Of a stretch of DNA of 64,000 nucleotides, positions 17,843 through 25,786 are shown in pieces. Made by a program: the position numbers and the translations under genes. Under the pieces are notes generated by a model. The model worked only from the letters and a program-made list of their open reading frames with translations, was not told the DNA's origin and did no database searches. Origin of the DNA: Paraburkholderia caribensis (lineage in GTDB: Bacteria > Pseudomonadota > Gammaproteobacteria > Burkholderiales > Burkholderiaceae); assembly GCF_002902945.1 (NCBI RefSeq), contig NZ_CP026101.1, positions 868,001-932,000 of the forward strand, in the 5' to 3' direction. Every line of letters starts with the position of its first letter. Position 1 is the stretch's first letter.

Positions 17843-19068
17843 TGAAGCGCGTCGTCGTTACGGGCATGGGTGGCGTCACGGCGCTCGGCAGCCGCTGGGA
17901 CGAGATCGAAGCCGCGCTGAAGGCGGGCCGCAACGCAGTGCGGCGCATGCCGGAATGGGACTACTTCGAGTCGCTGCATACGCGTCTTGCGGCGCCGCTG
18001 CCCGCGTTCGTGCAACCCGCCGACTGGCCGCGCAAGAAGACGCGCGCAATGGGCGCGGTGTCGATGTACGCGGTGCGCGCGAGCGAACTGGCGCTCGCCG
18101 ACGCGGGCCTCGCGAACGATGAATCGATCAAGGACGGCCGCATGGGCGTCGCGTACGGTTCGTCGTCGGGTTCGGTCGAACCGATCCGCGCCTTCGGCAC
18201 GATGCTCGAAACGGGCTCGATGTCCAACGTCACATCGAACAGCTACGTGCAGATGATGCCGCACACCACGGCCGTCAACGTGAGCCTGTTCTGGGACCTG
18301 AAAGGCCGCATCGTGCCGACCTCGTCGGCGTGCGCGTCGGGCAGTCAGGCGATCGGCTACGCGTATGAAGCGATCGCGACGGGCAAGCAGACACTGATGC
18401 TCGCGGGCGGCGCGGAAGAACTGTCGGGGCCCGCTGTGGCTGTGTTCGATACGCTCTATGCGACCAGCACGCGCAACGACGAGCCGCATCTGACGCCGCG
18501 TCCGTTCGATGCGAAGCGCGACGGTCTGGTGGTCGGCGAGGGCGCGGCGACGCTCGTGCTCGAAGAGTACGAACATGCGAAGGCACGTGGCGCGACGATT
18601 CATGCGGAGATCGTCGGCTTTGGCTGCAATTCGGACGGCGCGCATATGACGCAGCCGACGGCGGCCACGATGGCGCGCGCGATGCAGCTCGCGCTGGAAG
18701 ACGCAAAGCTCGACGCGCACGCGATTGCTTATGTGAATGCGCACGGCACGTCGACGGATCGCGGCGACGTCGCGGAAAGCCAGGCGACGGCGCAAACCTT
18801 TGGCGAGCGCATGCCGATTTCGTCGCTGAAGAGTTACGTCGGCCATACGCTCGGCGCGTGCGGCGCGCTCGAAGCGTGGTGGACGATCGAGATGATGAAG
18901 CGCAACTGGTACGCGCCGACGCTCAATCTCACGGAAGTCGATCCTGCGTGCGCGCCGCTCGATTACATCCGGGGCGAAGCGCGCAGCATCGACGCCGACT
19001 ATGTGATGAGCAACAACTTCGCGTTTGGCGGCATCAATACGTCGCTGATTTTCAGGCGCATCCGATGA
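17842..19068 (+). CDS. apeR: Beta-ketoacyl-ACP synthase (FabF-like) of APE cluster
   Basis: Protein of 408 aa with the full catalytic triad: Cys164 in PTSSACASGSQA, His in NAHGTSTDRGD and His in YVGHTLGACGA. The N-terminus RVVVTGMGGVTALG is classic FabF. In aryl polyene systems the ketosynthase after the reductase is thought to make the first condensation on the aryl starter; that is family knowledge, not visible here. Its stop overlaps the next ketosynthase start. Confidence 0.9.
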   Translation: MKRVVVTGMGGVTALGSRWDEIEAALKAGRNAVRRMPEWDYFESLHTRLAAPLPAFVQPADWPRKKTRAMGAVSMYAVRASELALADAGLANDESIKDGRMGVAYGSSSGSVEPIRAFGTMLETGSMSNVTSNSYVQMMPHTTAVNVSLFWDLKGRIVPTSSACASGSQAIGYAYEAIATGKQTLMLAGGAEELSGPAVAVFDTLYATSTRNDEPHLTPRPFDAKRDGLVVGEGAATLVLEEYEHAKARGATIHAEIVGFGCNSDGAHMTQPTAATMARAMQLALEDAKLDAHAIAYVNAHGTSTDRGDVAESQATAQTFGERMPISSLKSYVGHTLGACGALEAWWTIEMMKRNWYAPTLNLTEVDPACAPLDYIRGEARSIDADYVMSNNFAFGGINTSLIFRRIR

Positions 19069-20300
19069 GGCGTTTGCCAGGGTCGCGAGGCTTGCAGCGG
19101 GTGGTCGTCACGGGCATGGGCATCGTGTCGTGCATCGGCAATACGCTCGACGACGTGAGCGACGCGTTGCGCGCGGGGCGCAGCGGCATCACGCGCATCG
19201 ACGCGTGGCGTGAGCGCGGATTCGGCACGCAGGTCGCGGGCGTGGCGTCGGTGGCGGGGGAGCCGCCGTTCGAACGCAAGCTCGAACGCTTCATGGGCGA
19301 CACGGCGCGCTTTGCCTGTCACGCGGCACGCAAGGCGATTGACGACGCGGGCCTCGATCTCGCGTTGCTGCGCTCGCCGGACGTCGGCGCCGTGATCGGC
19401 TCGGGCGTTGGCACGATGTCGGCGTACGACGAGGCGATGGCAGTCGCGCATGTGCGCGGCGTCGAGAAAACGCCGCCGTACACGGTGCCGCAGGCGATGA
19501 GCAGCACGGCGTCGGCGAATGTCGCGCAGGTGTTCGGCATCGAGGGCGTCACGTATTCGCCGTCGTCGGCTTGCACGACGTCGGCACTCGCGATCGGCCA
19601 GGCAATGCAGCTGATTCAGACGGGGCGTCAACAGATCGTTCTCGCGGGCGGCAGCGAATGCCTGCACGACAACATGACGCTGATGTTCGACGCGATGCAC
19701 GCGTTGTCGCGCCATTTCAACGATACGCCCGCGCGCGCGTCGCGTCCGTACGATACCGCGCGCGACGGCTTCGTGATCGCATCGGGCGGCGGCGTGCTCG
19801 TGCTCGAAGCGCTCGACCATGCGCTGGCGCGCGGCGCGCGCATCTACGCGGAGGTGACGGGCTTTGGCCACGGCACCGATGGCGCGGGCATGGTGACGCC
19901 GCACGCGCACGGCATCGCGCGTGCGATGCAGGCGGCGCTAGACGAGGCGGAGACGCGCCCGGACTACCTGAACGCGCACGCACCATCGACACCGCTCGGC
20001 GATGTCGAAGAACTGCGCGCGCTACGAGCGGTGTTCGGTGATGACGTGCCGCCGTTTTCGTCGACGAAGGGTTTGACGGGGCATCCGCTCGGCGCATGCG
20101 GCGCGCACGAAGCGATCTACACGCTGCTGATGATGCGTGACGGCTTTATCGCAGGGACGGCGGGCGTCGAGCATCTCGAACCGCTCGCGCAGTCCATGCC
20201 GCTCGTGCAGGCGACGCGCGAAGCGCACGTGAATAGTGCGTTGTCGATGTCGTTCGGTTTTGGCGGCAGTTGCGCGAGCCTGATGTTCGCAAGGATTTGA
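19065..20300 (+). CDS. Additional beta-ketoacyl-ACP synthase (third complete KS)
   Basis: Protein of 411 aa, starting MRRLPGSRGLQRVVVTGMGIV in an ATGA overlap with the preceding gene. The nucleophile is Cys170 in PSSACTTSALAI and the second His is in TGHPLGACGAHE. The first His motif reads NAHAPSTPLGD instead of NAHGTST, an altered Gly-Thr next to the catalytic His. It is a paralogue of the previous ketosynthase (same N-terminal TGMGxV and C-terminal FGFGGxxASL), so a local duplication is likely. Its specific step is unknown. It is the last gene of the tightly overlapping run. Confidence 0.88.
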   Translation: MRRLPGSRGLQRVVVTGMGIVSCIGNTLDDVSDALRAGRSGITRIDAWRERGFGTQVAGVASVAGEPPFERKLERFMGDTARFACHAARKAIDDAGLDLALLRSPDVGAVIGSGVGTMSAYDEAMAVAHVRGVEKTPPYTVPQAMSSTASANVAQVFGIEGVTYSPSSACTTSALAIGQAMQLIQTGRQQIVLAGGSECLHDNMTLMFDAMHALSRHFNDTPARASRPYDTARDGFVIASGGGVLVLEALDHALARGARIYAEVTGFGHGTDGAGMVTPHAHGIARAMQAALDEAETRPDYLNAHAPSTPLGDVEELRALRAVFGDDVPPFSSTKGLTGHPLGACGAHEAIYTLLMMRDGFIAGTAGVEHLEPLAQSMPLVQATREAHVNSALSMSFGFGGSCASLMFARI

Positions 20301-20389
20301 CCGCCGCCTGTCGGGCTCAATTACAGGCAAGCAGACAAGCGAAGCAAGCAGTAGTACGCAGAATAAACATTAAAAAGGGAATTCGAACA

Positions 20390-20818
20390 ATGAAAACGAA
20401 AATCGCACTGGGGTTGGTGGCGGCCGTCGTGCTCACGCAGGCGGGTTGCACGACCAAAATCAAATCGCTGCCGATGCCGGCCGCGGTCAAGACGCAGAAC
20501 GGACAAGACGTCGCGCTTTACTTCGGCGACCAGGCGCATGCGCCCGTCAAGCAGTCGTTCGGCAACAAGGAATTTGCCGTACGCGTGCTGCGCAAAGTGG
20601 AAAACAGCCCGGAGGCCAACTGCAGTATTGCGCTGGAAAAGGCCGTGCAGGAACTGCGTGACTATGCGCGCACGCAACACGCGAACGCCGTCGTCGACAT
20701 CAGGACGCGCTTTCAGCATAACGAATCGGCCTCTTCGACCGAGTTCACCTGCGGCGCGAGCCTGAATGGATCGACGCTCGCGGTGCGCGGCGATGTCGTG
20801 ATGCTCGAAACGCAATAA
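20390..20818 (+). CDS. Small exported protein, paralogue 1 (probable lipoprotein)
   Basis: Protein of 142 aa; start at 20390 with AAAAAGGGA upstream. The head MKTKIALGLVAAVVLTQAGC is a signal peptide ending in Gly-Cys; Gln at -3 makes it a relaxed lipobox. The mature part (DVALYFGDQAHAPVKQSFG ... CSIALEKAVQELRDYARTQHANAVVDI ... STEFTCGASLNGSTLAVRGDVVML) aligns along its whole length with the protein encoded next. The two conserved cysteines probably form a disulfide. Small proteins of this kind often follow aryl polyene operons and are sometimes mislabelled 'excinuclease ATPase subunit'; no ATPase motif is present. Function is unknown. It lies 90 bp after the last ketosynthase, on the same strand. 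Confidence 0.72.
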   Translation: MKTKIALGLVAAVVLTQAGCTTKIKSLPMPAAVKTQNGQDVALYFGDQAHAPVKQSFGNKEFAVRVLRKVENSPEANCSIALEKAVQELRDYARTQHANAVVDIRTRFQHNESASSTEFTCGASLNGSTLAVRGDVVMLETQ

Positions 20819-20844
20819 CAATTCCAACCACGAGGGGAATCACC

Positions 20845-21276
20845 ATGAAGCGTCACCTGATCTGTGCATCTGTCGTTGCCTGCGTCGCCTCGCACGCTTT
20901 TGCGCGCGACAGCGTCGAGAGCTATCCCGTCGCCGCCGCGCTTGCGAGCGAGCCGGGCAAAGTCGGCGACGATATCCCGCTGTATTTCGCGGGGCAGAAG
21001 CATCCGGGCGTCGTGAAGAGTTTCGGCGAGTTCGCGACGAACAAGAAGACCAACGCGTTCGGCAAGAGCGACGAGACGGCATGCCAGCACGTGTTCCTGT
21101 CGGCCGTGATCGAACTGCAGGATCGCGCGCGCAAGGAAGGCGGCAACGCCGTCATCAACATCAAGAGCAACTACAAGAACGAAGTGCGCGAGAGCGCAAC
21201 GGAGTTCACCTGCGGTGCGGGCGCGGTGATTGCTGGCGTTGCGTTGAAGGGTGATGTGGTGACGCTGAAGAAGTAA
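20845..21276 (+). CDS. Small periplasmic protein, paralogue 2
   Basis: Protein of 143 aa with signal peptide MKRHLICASVVACVASHAFA and predicted cleavage before RDSVES. It is homologous to the preceding protein: DIPLYFAGQKHPGVVKSFGE, CQHVFLSAVIELQDRARKEGGNAVINIK and SATEFTCGAGAVIAGVALKGDVVTL match the same blocks. It lacks the lipid-attachment cysteine, so one copy appears membrane-anchored and the other soluble. It has an AGGGG ribosome-binding site and lies 26 bp after the first gene, surely co-transcribed. Function is unknown; a shared role in the cell envelope is inferred. Confidence 0.72.
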   Translation: MKRHLICASVVACVASHAFARDSVESYPVAAALASEPGKVGDDIPLYFAGQKHPGVVKSFGEFATNKKTNAFGKSDETACQHVFLSAVIELQDRARKEGGNAVINIKSNYKNEVRESATEFTCGAGAVIAGVALKGDVVTLKK

Positions 21277-21291
21277 CGGTTTAGATGCTGT

Positions 21292-21327
21292 GGGCGGTTG
21301 CAGCGCCGATCTGCGATGCAGCCGCCC
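21292..21327 (+). terminator. Possible terminator between convergent genes
   Basis: An 11-bp stem, GGGCGGTTGCA (21292-21302) against TGCAGCCGCCC (21317-21327) with one G-U pair, follows the second small-protein gene. A short T-run occurs only further on (near 21341). It is only a candidate. Confidence 0.4.
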
Positions 21328-21334
21328 GATGCCG

Positions 21335-22171
21335 TCAATCGTTTTTGACGGCGGCGACGTTGACGAGCGTTTCGCGCCGCTTGCCGGGCTTCGGCGTGTA
21401 GATGTGCAGACGTTCGAGCAGGCCGAAGTCTCGGGCGCGGCTCCACCACAAATACGGCAGCGAGACGTTGTGCGCGCCGAACGTGAAGCCGCTGCGGCGG
21501 ATCATGTCGAGGTAGCCGTCGGCGCTTTTCTGCACATGCATCGGATGACGGAACAGCAGGCGGATCACCCACGACTTGATGTACGCATCCGTCGATTCGG
21601 CGAACAGCAGCACGCCGCCCGGTTTCAGGACCCGGCGGAACTCGCCGAGCGCGCGTTCCTGCTCGACGAGATGATGGAAGGTTTGATGGCAGAACACGAT
21701 GTCGGCGCTCGCGTCGGGCAGCGGCAGGTTCGCGCAGTCGCCGTGCAGCACGTCGATTGCGGTGGCGCGGGTGTCGGCATGCTGCCGGCAAACTTGCGCG
21801 GCCTGCCTGGCCAGTTCGAGCGACGGCTCATGAAAATCGATACCGATGATGTGTTGCGGCTTGAACGCTTGCGCGAGCAGCCGGAACGAAATGCCCTGTC
21901 CGCAGCCGACGTCGACGATGACGGGTGTAGCGGGTAGTGGCGTATCGATCAGGCGTTTGAGGTCGTTGATTGCGACGCGCAGCACGTGATGCTCCCACGT
22001 ATGGGTGCGCAGGAACCAGACGCCGAACGCTGTTTCCGGTACGAAGGGTACGCCGTGCGGTACGTTGTTCGCTACGCGGCCCGTCACGCTGGATGATTCG
22101 GTGGACTGCACGTTATTCCCCGGTCGGTGATGGTCTTTAGCTGGTTTTTGATCTGGATATTTGTGCGACAT
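21335..22171 (-). CDS. Class I SAM-dependent methyltransferase
   Basis: Protein of 278 aa; start at 22171 (MSHKYPDQKPAKDHH). The SAM-binding motif VDVGCGQG is at residues 86-93, followed by an acidic strand end (IIGIDF) and motif 'LPLPDASADIVFCHQTFHHL', typical of the Methyltransf_11 group. The substrate is not evident. It is divergent from the halogenase-like gene with only 61 bp between starts and next to the pigment operon. A tailoring role (for example O-methylation of the aryl head) is plausible, as brominated and methylated aryl polyenes (xanthomonadins) are known. This is inference. Confidence 0.8.
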   Translation of the reverse strand: MSHKYPDQKPAKDHHRPGNNVQSTESSSVTGRVANNVPHGVPFVPETAFGVWFLRTHTWEHHVLRVAINDLKRLIDTPLPATPVIVDVGCGQGISFRLLAQAFKPQHIIGIDFHEPSLELARQAAQVCRQHADTRATAIDVLHGDCANLPLPDASADIVFCHQTFHHLVEQERALGEFRRVLKPGGVLLFAESTDAYIKSWVIRLLFRHPMHVQKSADGYLDMIRRSGFTFGAHNVSLPYLWWSRARDFGLLERLHIYTPKPGKRRETLVNVAAVKND

Positions 22172-22232
22172 TGTAATCGCTGGTAAGGATGGAAAGCGTT
22201 GCGTGCGCAATACGTTATGTGAAGGAAGATCA

Positions 22233-23474
22233 ATGAATATGGATTCGTCGATGAATGCGTCGGTGGACGTGGCGATCGTCGGAGCGGGGCCGTCGGGTGC
22301 CGTTGCGGCGGCGCTGTTGCGCAAGGCGGGGCGTTCCGTGCTCGTGCTCGAGCGCCAGCACTTTCCGCGTTTCTCGATTGGCGAAAGCCTGTTGCCGCAG
22401 AGCATGGCTTACCTCGAAGAGGCGGGCATGCTTCAGGCCGTTGTCGAAGCGGGCTTTCAGTACAAGAACGGCGCGCACTTCGTGTATCGCGACCAGTCGT
22501 GCGCTTACGACTTTCGCGACAAGCATTCGGAAGGCTGGGGCACGACCTACCAGGTGGAGCGCGCGACGTTCGACGATCTGCTGATCCGCTGCGCGGTGCA
22601 GCAAGGTGCCGACGTGCGCTTTGGCCACACGGTGCACGCGATGAAGACGGGCGATGCGCCCGTGCTGGATGTATCTGACGAAGCGGGCAACGCGTATCGG
22701 GTGCAGGCGCGCTTCGTACTCGACGCCAGCGGCTTTGGGCGCGTGCTGCCGCGGTTGTTGAATCTCGAGGCGCCGACGCGCATGCCGACGCGTGCGGCCA
22801 TCTTCACGCATGTGCGCGATGGCATTCCTGTCGACGCGCACGACCGCAACAAGATCACGGTGGCCGTGCATCCCGAGCATCGCGATGTGTGGTACTGGAT
22901 GATTCCGTTGGCGAACGGGCGCTCGTCGGTGGGATGCGTGTCGGAGGCTGCGTTTCTCGATTTGCCCGAGGCCGAGCGTGAGGGGAAGCTGCGGGCGTTG
23001 ATCCAGAGTGAGCCTACTTTGAATCGCCTGATCGGCAATGCGCCGTTTTTGATGCCTGTGCGGCATATTGGCGGGTATTCGGCGAATGTCGAGCGGCTGC
23101 ATGGGCCGGGGTTTGCATTGCTCGGGAATGCGGGTGAGTTTTTGGACCCGGTGTTTTCATCGGGCGTGACGATTGCTTTGCGCTCCGCGCATCTTGCGGT
23201 TGGGACGCTTGTGCGTCAGTTTGCTGGCGAGTGTGTTGACTGGCAGTCTGCTTATGATGTTCCGCTGCGTAAGGGGATCGATACGTTTCGGGCTTTCGTC
23301 GAGCGCTGGTATACGGGCGAGTTGCAGGACATCATCTTCTATCCCGAACAGACGCCAGGGATTCGGCGCATGATCAGCGCCGTGCTGGCCGGGTATGCGT
23401 GGGATGAGACGAATCCTTTTGTTGCTGATCCTGGGCGTAGGTTGAATGCGTTGCATGAGGTGTGCAAGGTTTAG
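22233..23474 (+). CDS. Flavin-dependent halogenase-like FAD oxidoreductase
   Basis: Protein of 413 aa; start at 22233 preceded by GAAGGAAG. The FAD-binding motif VGAGPSGAVAAALL begins at residue 16. 'SIGESLLPQSMAYLE' matches the GE(A/S)xxP block of flavin halogenases. Lys78 in FQYKNGAHF sits where these enzymes keep their catalytic lysine, and W220-Y-W222-M-I-P fits the W-x-W-x-I-P signature that shields the flavin from acting as a monooxygenase. 'GFALLGNAGEFLDPVFSSGVT' is the second FAD contact. It could halogenate the aryl polyene head, in line with its place beside the pigment operon. Alternatives are a related FAD hydroxylase or reductase. The last 200 bp of the gene have lower GC3 than its start. 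Confidence 0.78.
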   Translation: MNMDSSMNASVDVAIVGAGPSGAVAAALLRKAGRSVLVLERQHFPRFSIGESLLPQSMAYLEEAGMLQAVVEAGFQYKNGAHFVYRDQSCAYDFRDKHSEGWGTTYQVERATFDDLLIRCAVQQGADVRFGHTVHAMKTGDAPVLDVSDEAGNAYRVQARFVLDASGFGRVLPRLLNLEAPTRMPTRAAIFTHVRDGIPVDAHDRNKITVAVHPEHRDVWYWMIPLANGRSSVGCVSEAAFLDLPEAEREGKLRALIQSEPTLNRLIGNAPFLMPVRHIGGYSANVERLHGPGFALLGNAGEFLDPVFSSGVTIALRSAHLAVGTLVRQFAGECVDWQSAYDVPLRKGIDTFRAFVERWYTGELQDIIFYPEQTPGIRRMISAVLAGYAWDETNPFVADPGRRLNALHEVCKV

Positions 23475-23525
23475 GGTTTGGGTTTGGTTTGGTTTTTGTC
23501 TGGCGACGTTGGGCGTTTGACTTTT

Positions 23526-23628
23526 CGCTCGCATCCGCGAATTGTTAGTGTGCTTCGCGCGTCGCGGTTTGGTGTTTTTAGTCTTTGCGCTGGCATCCGC
23601 GAATTGTTAGCGTGCTTCACGCGTCGCC
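23526..23628. repeat. Tandem copy of element A left end (about 60-nt period)
   Basis: The unit 'GCATCCGCGAATTGTTAG.GTGCTTC.CGCGTCG' occurs at about 23530-23566 and again at 23591-23628, where it forms the outer part of the left end of element A. The spacing is 60 nt. The gap before it (23475-23525) is GT-rich. Confidence 0.75.
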
Positions 23629-24248
23629 CCTGTGCGGGGCGGCACCTACTTTTCTTTGCCGCCGCAAAGAAAAGTAGGCAAAAGAAAGCGGCTCACACCG
23701 CCAATTCTTGACGTTTGCCCACGGGCCCCCAACGTCCCCACACTTCGCACGGCAACGCCCTTGTTTGTGTGCGTTGCCAGCGCGCTGAATGCGCGCCTCA
23801 CCCGCTTCGATTACCCGTACCCGGTCAGGCGGCAGCGAATGGTATGTGCCGCCCAGGTGGCAAACTGTGTGTAGGTTGTCGCGTCGTATGGCTTGGCGCT
23901 CTTACAGGGTGGGACGCAGGCGCTATTGGTCTGGAGTGGTGCGCGTATGGCGCGAAAGCCGACACACAGTTTGCCACCTGGGCGGCGGTGGACTGCGCGG
24001 CAAGGCGTGCCGTGACGCGGGAACGTGAAGTGGGTGAGGCGCACGGCAGGAGCGTTAGCAACGAACGTGGGTCATGTGGATGCCGTGTGAAGTGTAAGAA
24101 CCTTTGGGGGCCCTCAGGCGAGAATTAGCACTGGCGGTGTGAGCCGCTTTCTTTTGCCTACTTTTCTTTGCGGCGGCAAAGAAAAGTAGGTGCCGCCCCG
24201 CACAGGGGCGACGCTTGAAGCGAGCTAACGAATCGCGGATGCCAGCGA
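23587..24248. repeat. Large nested inverted-repeat element, copy A
   Basis: A 662-bp non-coding element. The outer arms 23587-23703 and 24132-24248 are near-identical inverted copies. Each arm contains its own 13-bp hairpin, CTACTTTTCTTTG against CAAAGAAAAGTAG. Inside lie more inverted pairs: a GGGCCCCCAA...CACTTC block, CGCCTCACCCGCTTC against GAAGTGGGTGAGGCG, and a perfect 24-bp pair at 23849-23872 and 23962-23985 (core GGTGGCAAACTGTG) around an 89-nt loop. The arms are therefore homologous over most of their length. It sits between two convergent genes. No transposase is present and no target-site duplication could be seen. Two homologous copies occur at 32289 and 48990. Confidence 0.9.
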
Positions 24249-24351
24249 AAGCGAAAGCGAAAGCGAAAGCGAAAGCGAAAGCAAAAGCAAAAGCAAAAGC
24301 AAAAGCAAAAGCGAAAGCGAAAGCGAAAGCAAAAACAAAAGCAAAAGCAAA
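24245..24351. repeat. Hexanucleotide tract (GCRAAA)n
   Basis: About 18 units of GCGAAA/GCAAAA in a row, beginning exactly where the right end of element A (…GCCAGCGAAA) stops. It looks like an expansion of the terminal hexamer. It lies between the element and the 3' end of guaD. It is not coding in a credible gene. Confidence 0.9.
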
Positions 24352-24411
24352 CCGCAGACACCAGCGCAAAAAACAGCCAGACCACCCAAAGCGTCGCAGA
24401 CAAAAAAAACC

Positions 24412-25749
24412 TCAAGCTGCGATACGCGCTTTCCCAGCCACATGCTGCCGGCCATCATCACGCCGATGCACACACTGCCCAGCGGCATAAGTCTCAAACA
24501 CAGCGCGATCATCCCCAAGCAGGGCAAACGCAAACAACAGCTCCTCCAGCGACTCAGTCCGCGCAGTCCTACGCGCCAACAACGGCGTAGCCTTAGGATC
24601 AAGCACCACAAAATCCGCCTCAGCCCGAGGCCTCAACGTCCCGACCCGATCGGCAAGATCAAGCGCTTCTGCCGCGCCAGCAGTAGCCAACCAGAACATC
24701 CGCGTAGCGGTCAAATGATGCCCACCCAACCGCGCAACCTTATGCGCTTCATTCATGGTCTGCAGCATGGAGAACGACGTACCCCCGCCGACGTCGGTCG
24801 CCAGCGCTACAGGCATACCCGATTCCCCAGCCTTGTCGAAATCAAAAAGGCCGCTTCCAAGAAACAGATTCGACGTCGGGCAATGCGCCGCAACGGCACG
24901 CGTCTCGGCCATCCGCCGGCGGTCCTCAGCATCGAGATGAATACAGTGCCCATACACGGCACGCGGGCGCAACAGCCCATAGTGATCGTAGATGTCGAGA
25001 TAGCTGCGATGGCCAGGAAAAAGACTCGCCACCCACTTCACTTCGTCATGATTCTCCGCAACATGGCTCTGAATGAACACATCGGGATGCAGCTTCGCCA
25101 GCGCACCCGTCGCTTCGAGTTGCGCTTGCGTCGATGTCGGAGCAAAACGCGGGGTCAGCGCGTACATCTGACGTCCCTTGTTGTGCCAGCGCGCAATCAG
25201 CTCGGCACTGTCGTCATAGCCCGATTGCGCCGTGTCGCGCAGAAACTCCGGGCAGTTGCGGTCCATCAGCACCTTGCCGCCGATCATCCGCACATTGCGC
25301 CGCTGCGCTTCAGTAAACAAGGCATCCGCCGATTGCTTGTGCACCGTGCAGTAAACGAGTGCCGTCGTCGTGCCGCACGCAAGCAGTTCGTCGATGAAAA
25401 AGCGCGCTGTGTCCTGCGCAACGCCGGCGTCGCTGAAACCGCGCTCGGTCGGGAACGTGTACGTGTCGAGCCACGGCAACAGCCCCGGCGCGGGCGACGC
25501 GATCATGTCCGTCTGCGGATAATGAATGTGCGTATCGATGAAACCGGGGACGATCAGCTTGTCGCGCATCTCGATCACCTGCGTGGCGGGCGCGAGCTGC
25601 GCAGCGACGGACGCATACGCGCCCGCCGCGACGACATGTCCGTCTTCGACGATCAGAAGGCCGTCTTCGTTGAACACGGCAGCATGGGACGATTGCGCAG
25701 GGTCGCCGTTGAACGTCAGCAGTTGCGCGCGATAAGCTGTTTGAGTCAT
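24412..25749 (-). CDS. guaD: Guanine deaminase
   Basis: Amidohydrolase of 445 aa that converts guanine to xanthine and ammonia in the cytosol. The zinc motif H-x-H is in PGFIDTHIHYPQTDM, followed by SHVAENHDEVKWV, YGHCIHLD and the late ATDVGGGTSFSM, with metal-ligand and catalytic residues in the usual order. Length and motifs match the GuaD family. The product feeds the xanthine dehydrogenase encoded downstream on the map. It is separated by 37 bp from the deaminase gene at 25787 on the same strand, so they are probably co-transcribed. Confidence 0.95.
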   Translation of the reverse strand: MTQTAYRAQLLTFNGDPAQSSHAAVFNEDGLLIVEDGHVVAAGAYASVAAQLAPATQVIEMRDKLIVPGFIDTHIHYPQTDMIASPAPGLLPWLDTYTFPTERGFSDAGVAQDTARFFIDELLACGTTTALVYCTVHKQSADALFTEAQRRNVRMIGGKVLMDRNCPEFLRDTAQSGYDDSAELIARWHNKGRQMYALTPRFAPTSTQAQLEATGALAKLHPDVFIQSHVAENHDEVKWVASLFPGHRSYLDIYDHYGLLRPRAVYGHCIHLDAEDRRRMAETRAVAAHCPTSNLFLGSGLFDFDKAGESGMPVALATDVGGGTSFSMLQTMNEAHKVARLGGHHLTATRMFWLATAGAAEALDLADRVGTLRPRAEADFVVLDPKATPLLARRTARTESLEELLFAFALLGDDRAVFETYAAGQCVHRRDDGRQHVAGKARIAA

Positions 25750-25786
25750 GGTGAAACCGTCTCCGAACTATAAGATCAAGCGGGGA

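Noticed and set aside
23632..23874. Short frame (about 80 codons, RGGTYFSLPPQRKVGKRKR...) present in the left arms of elements A and C
   Set aside because: It follows the repeat arm, has no ribosome-binding site, and is broken in copy B near 32538. Conservation is explained by the DNA repeat.
24055..24369. Minus-strand frame of Phe-Ala repeats
   Set aside because: It is the translation of the GCRAAA hexanucleotide tract and the element arm, not a gene.
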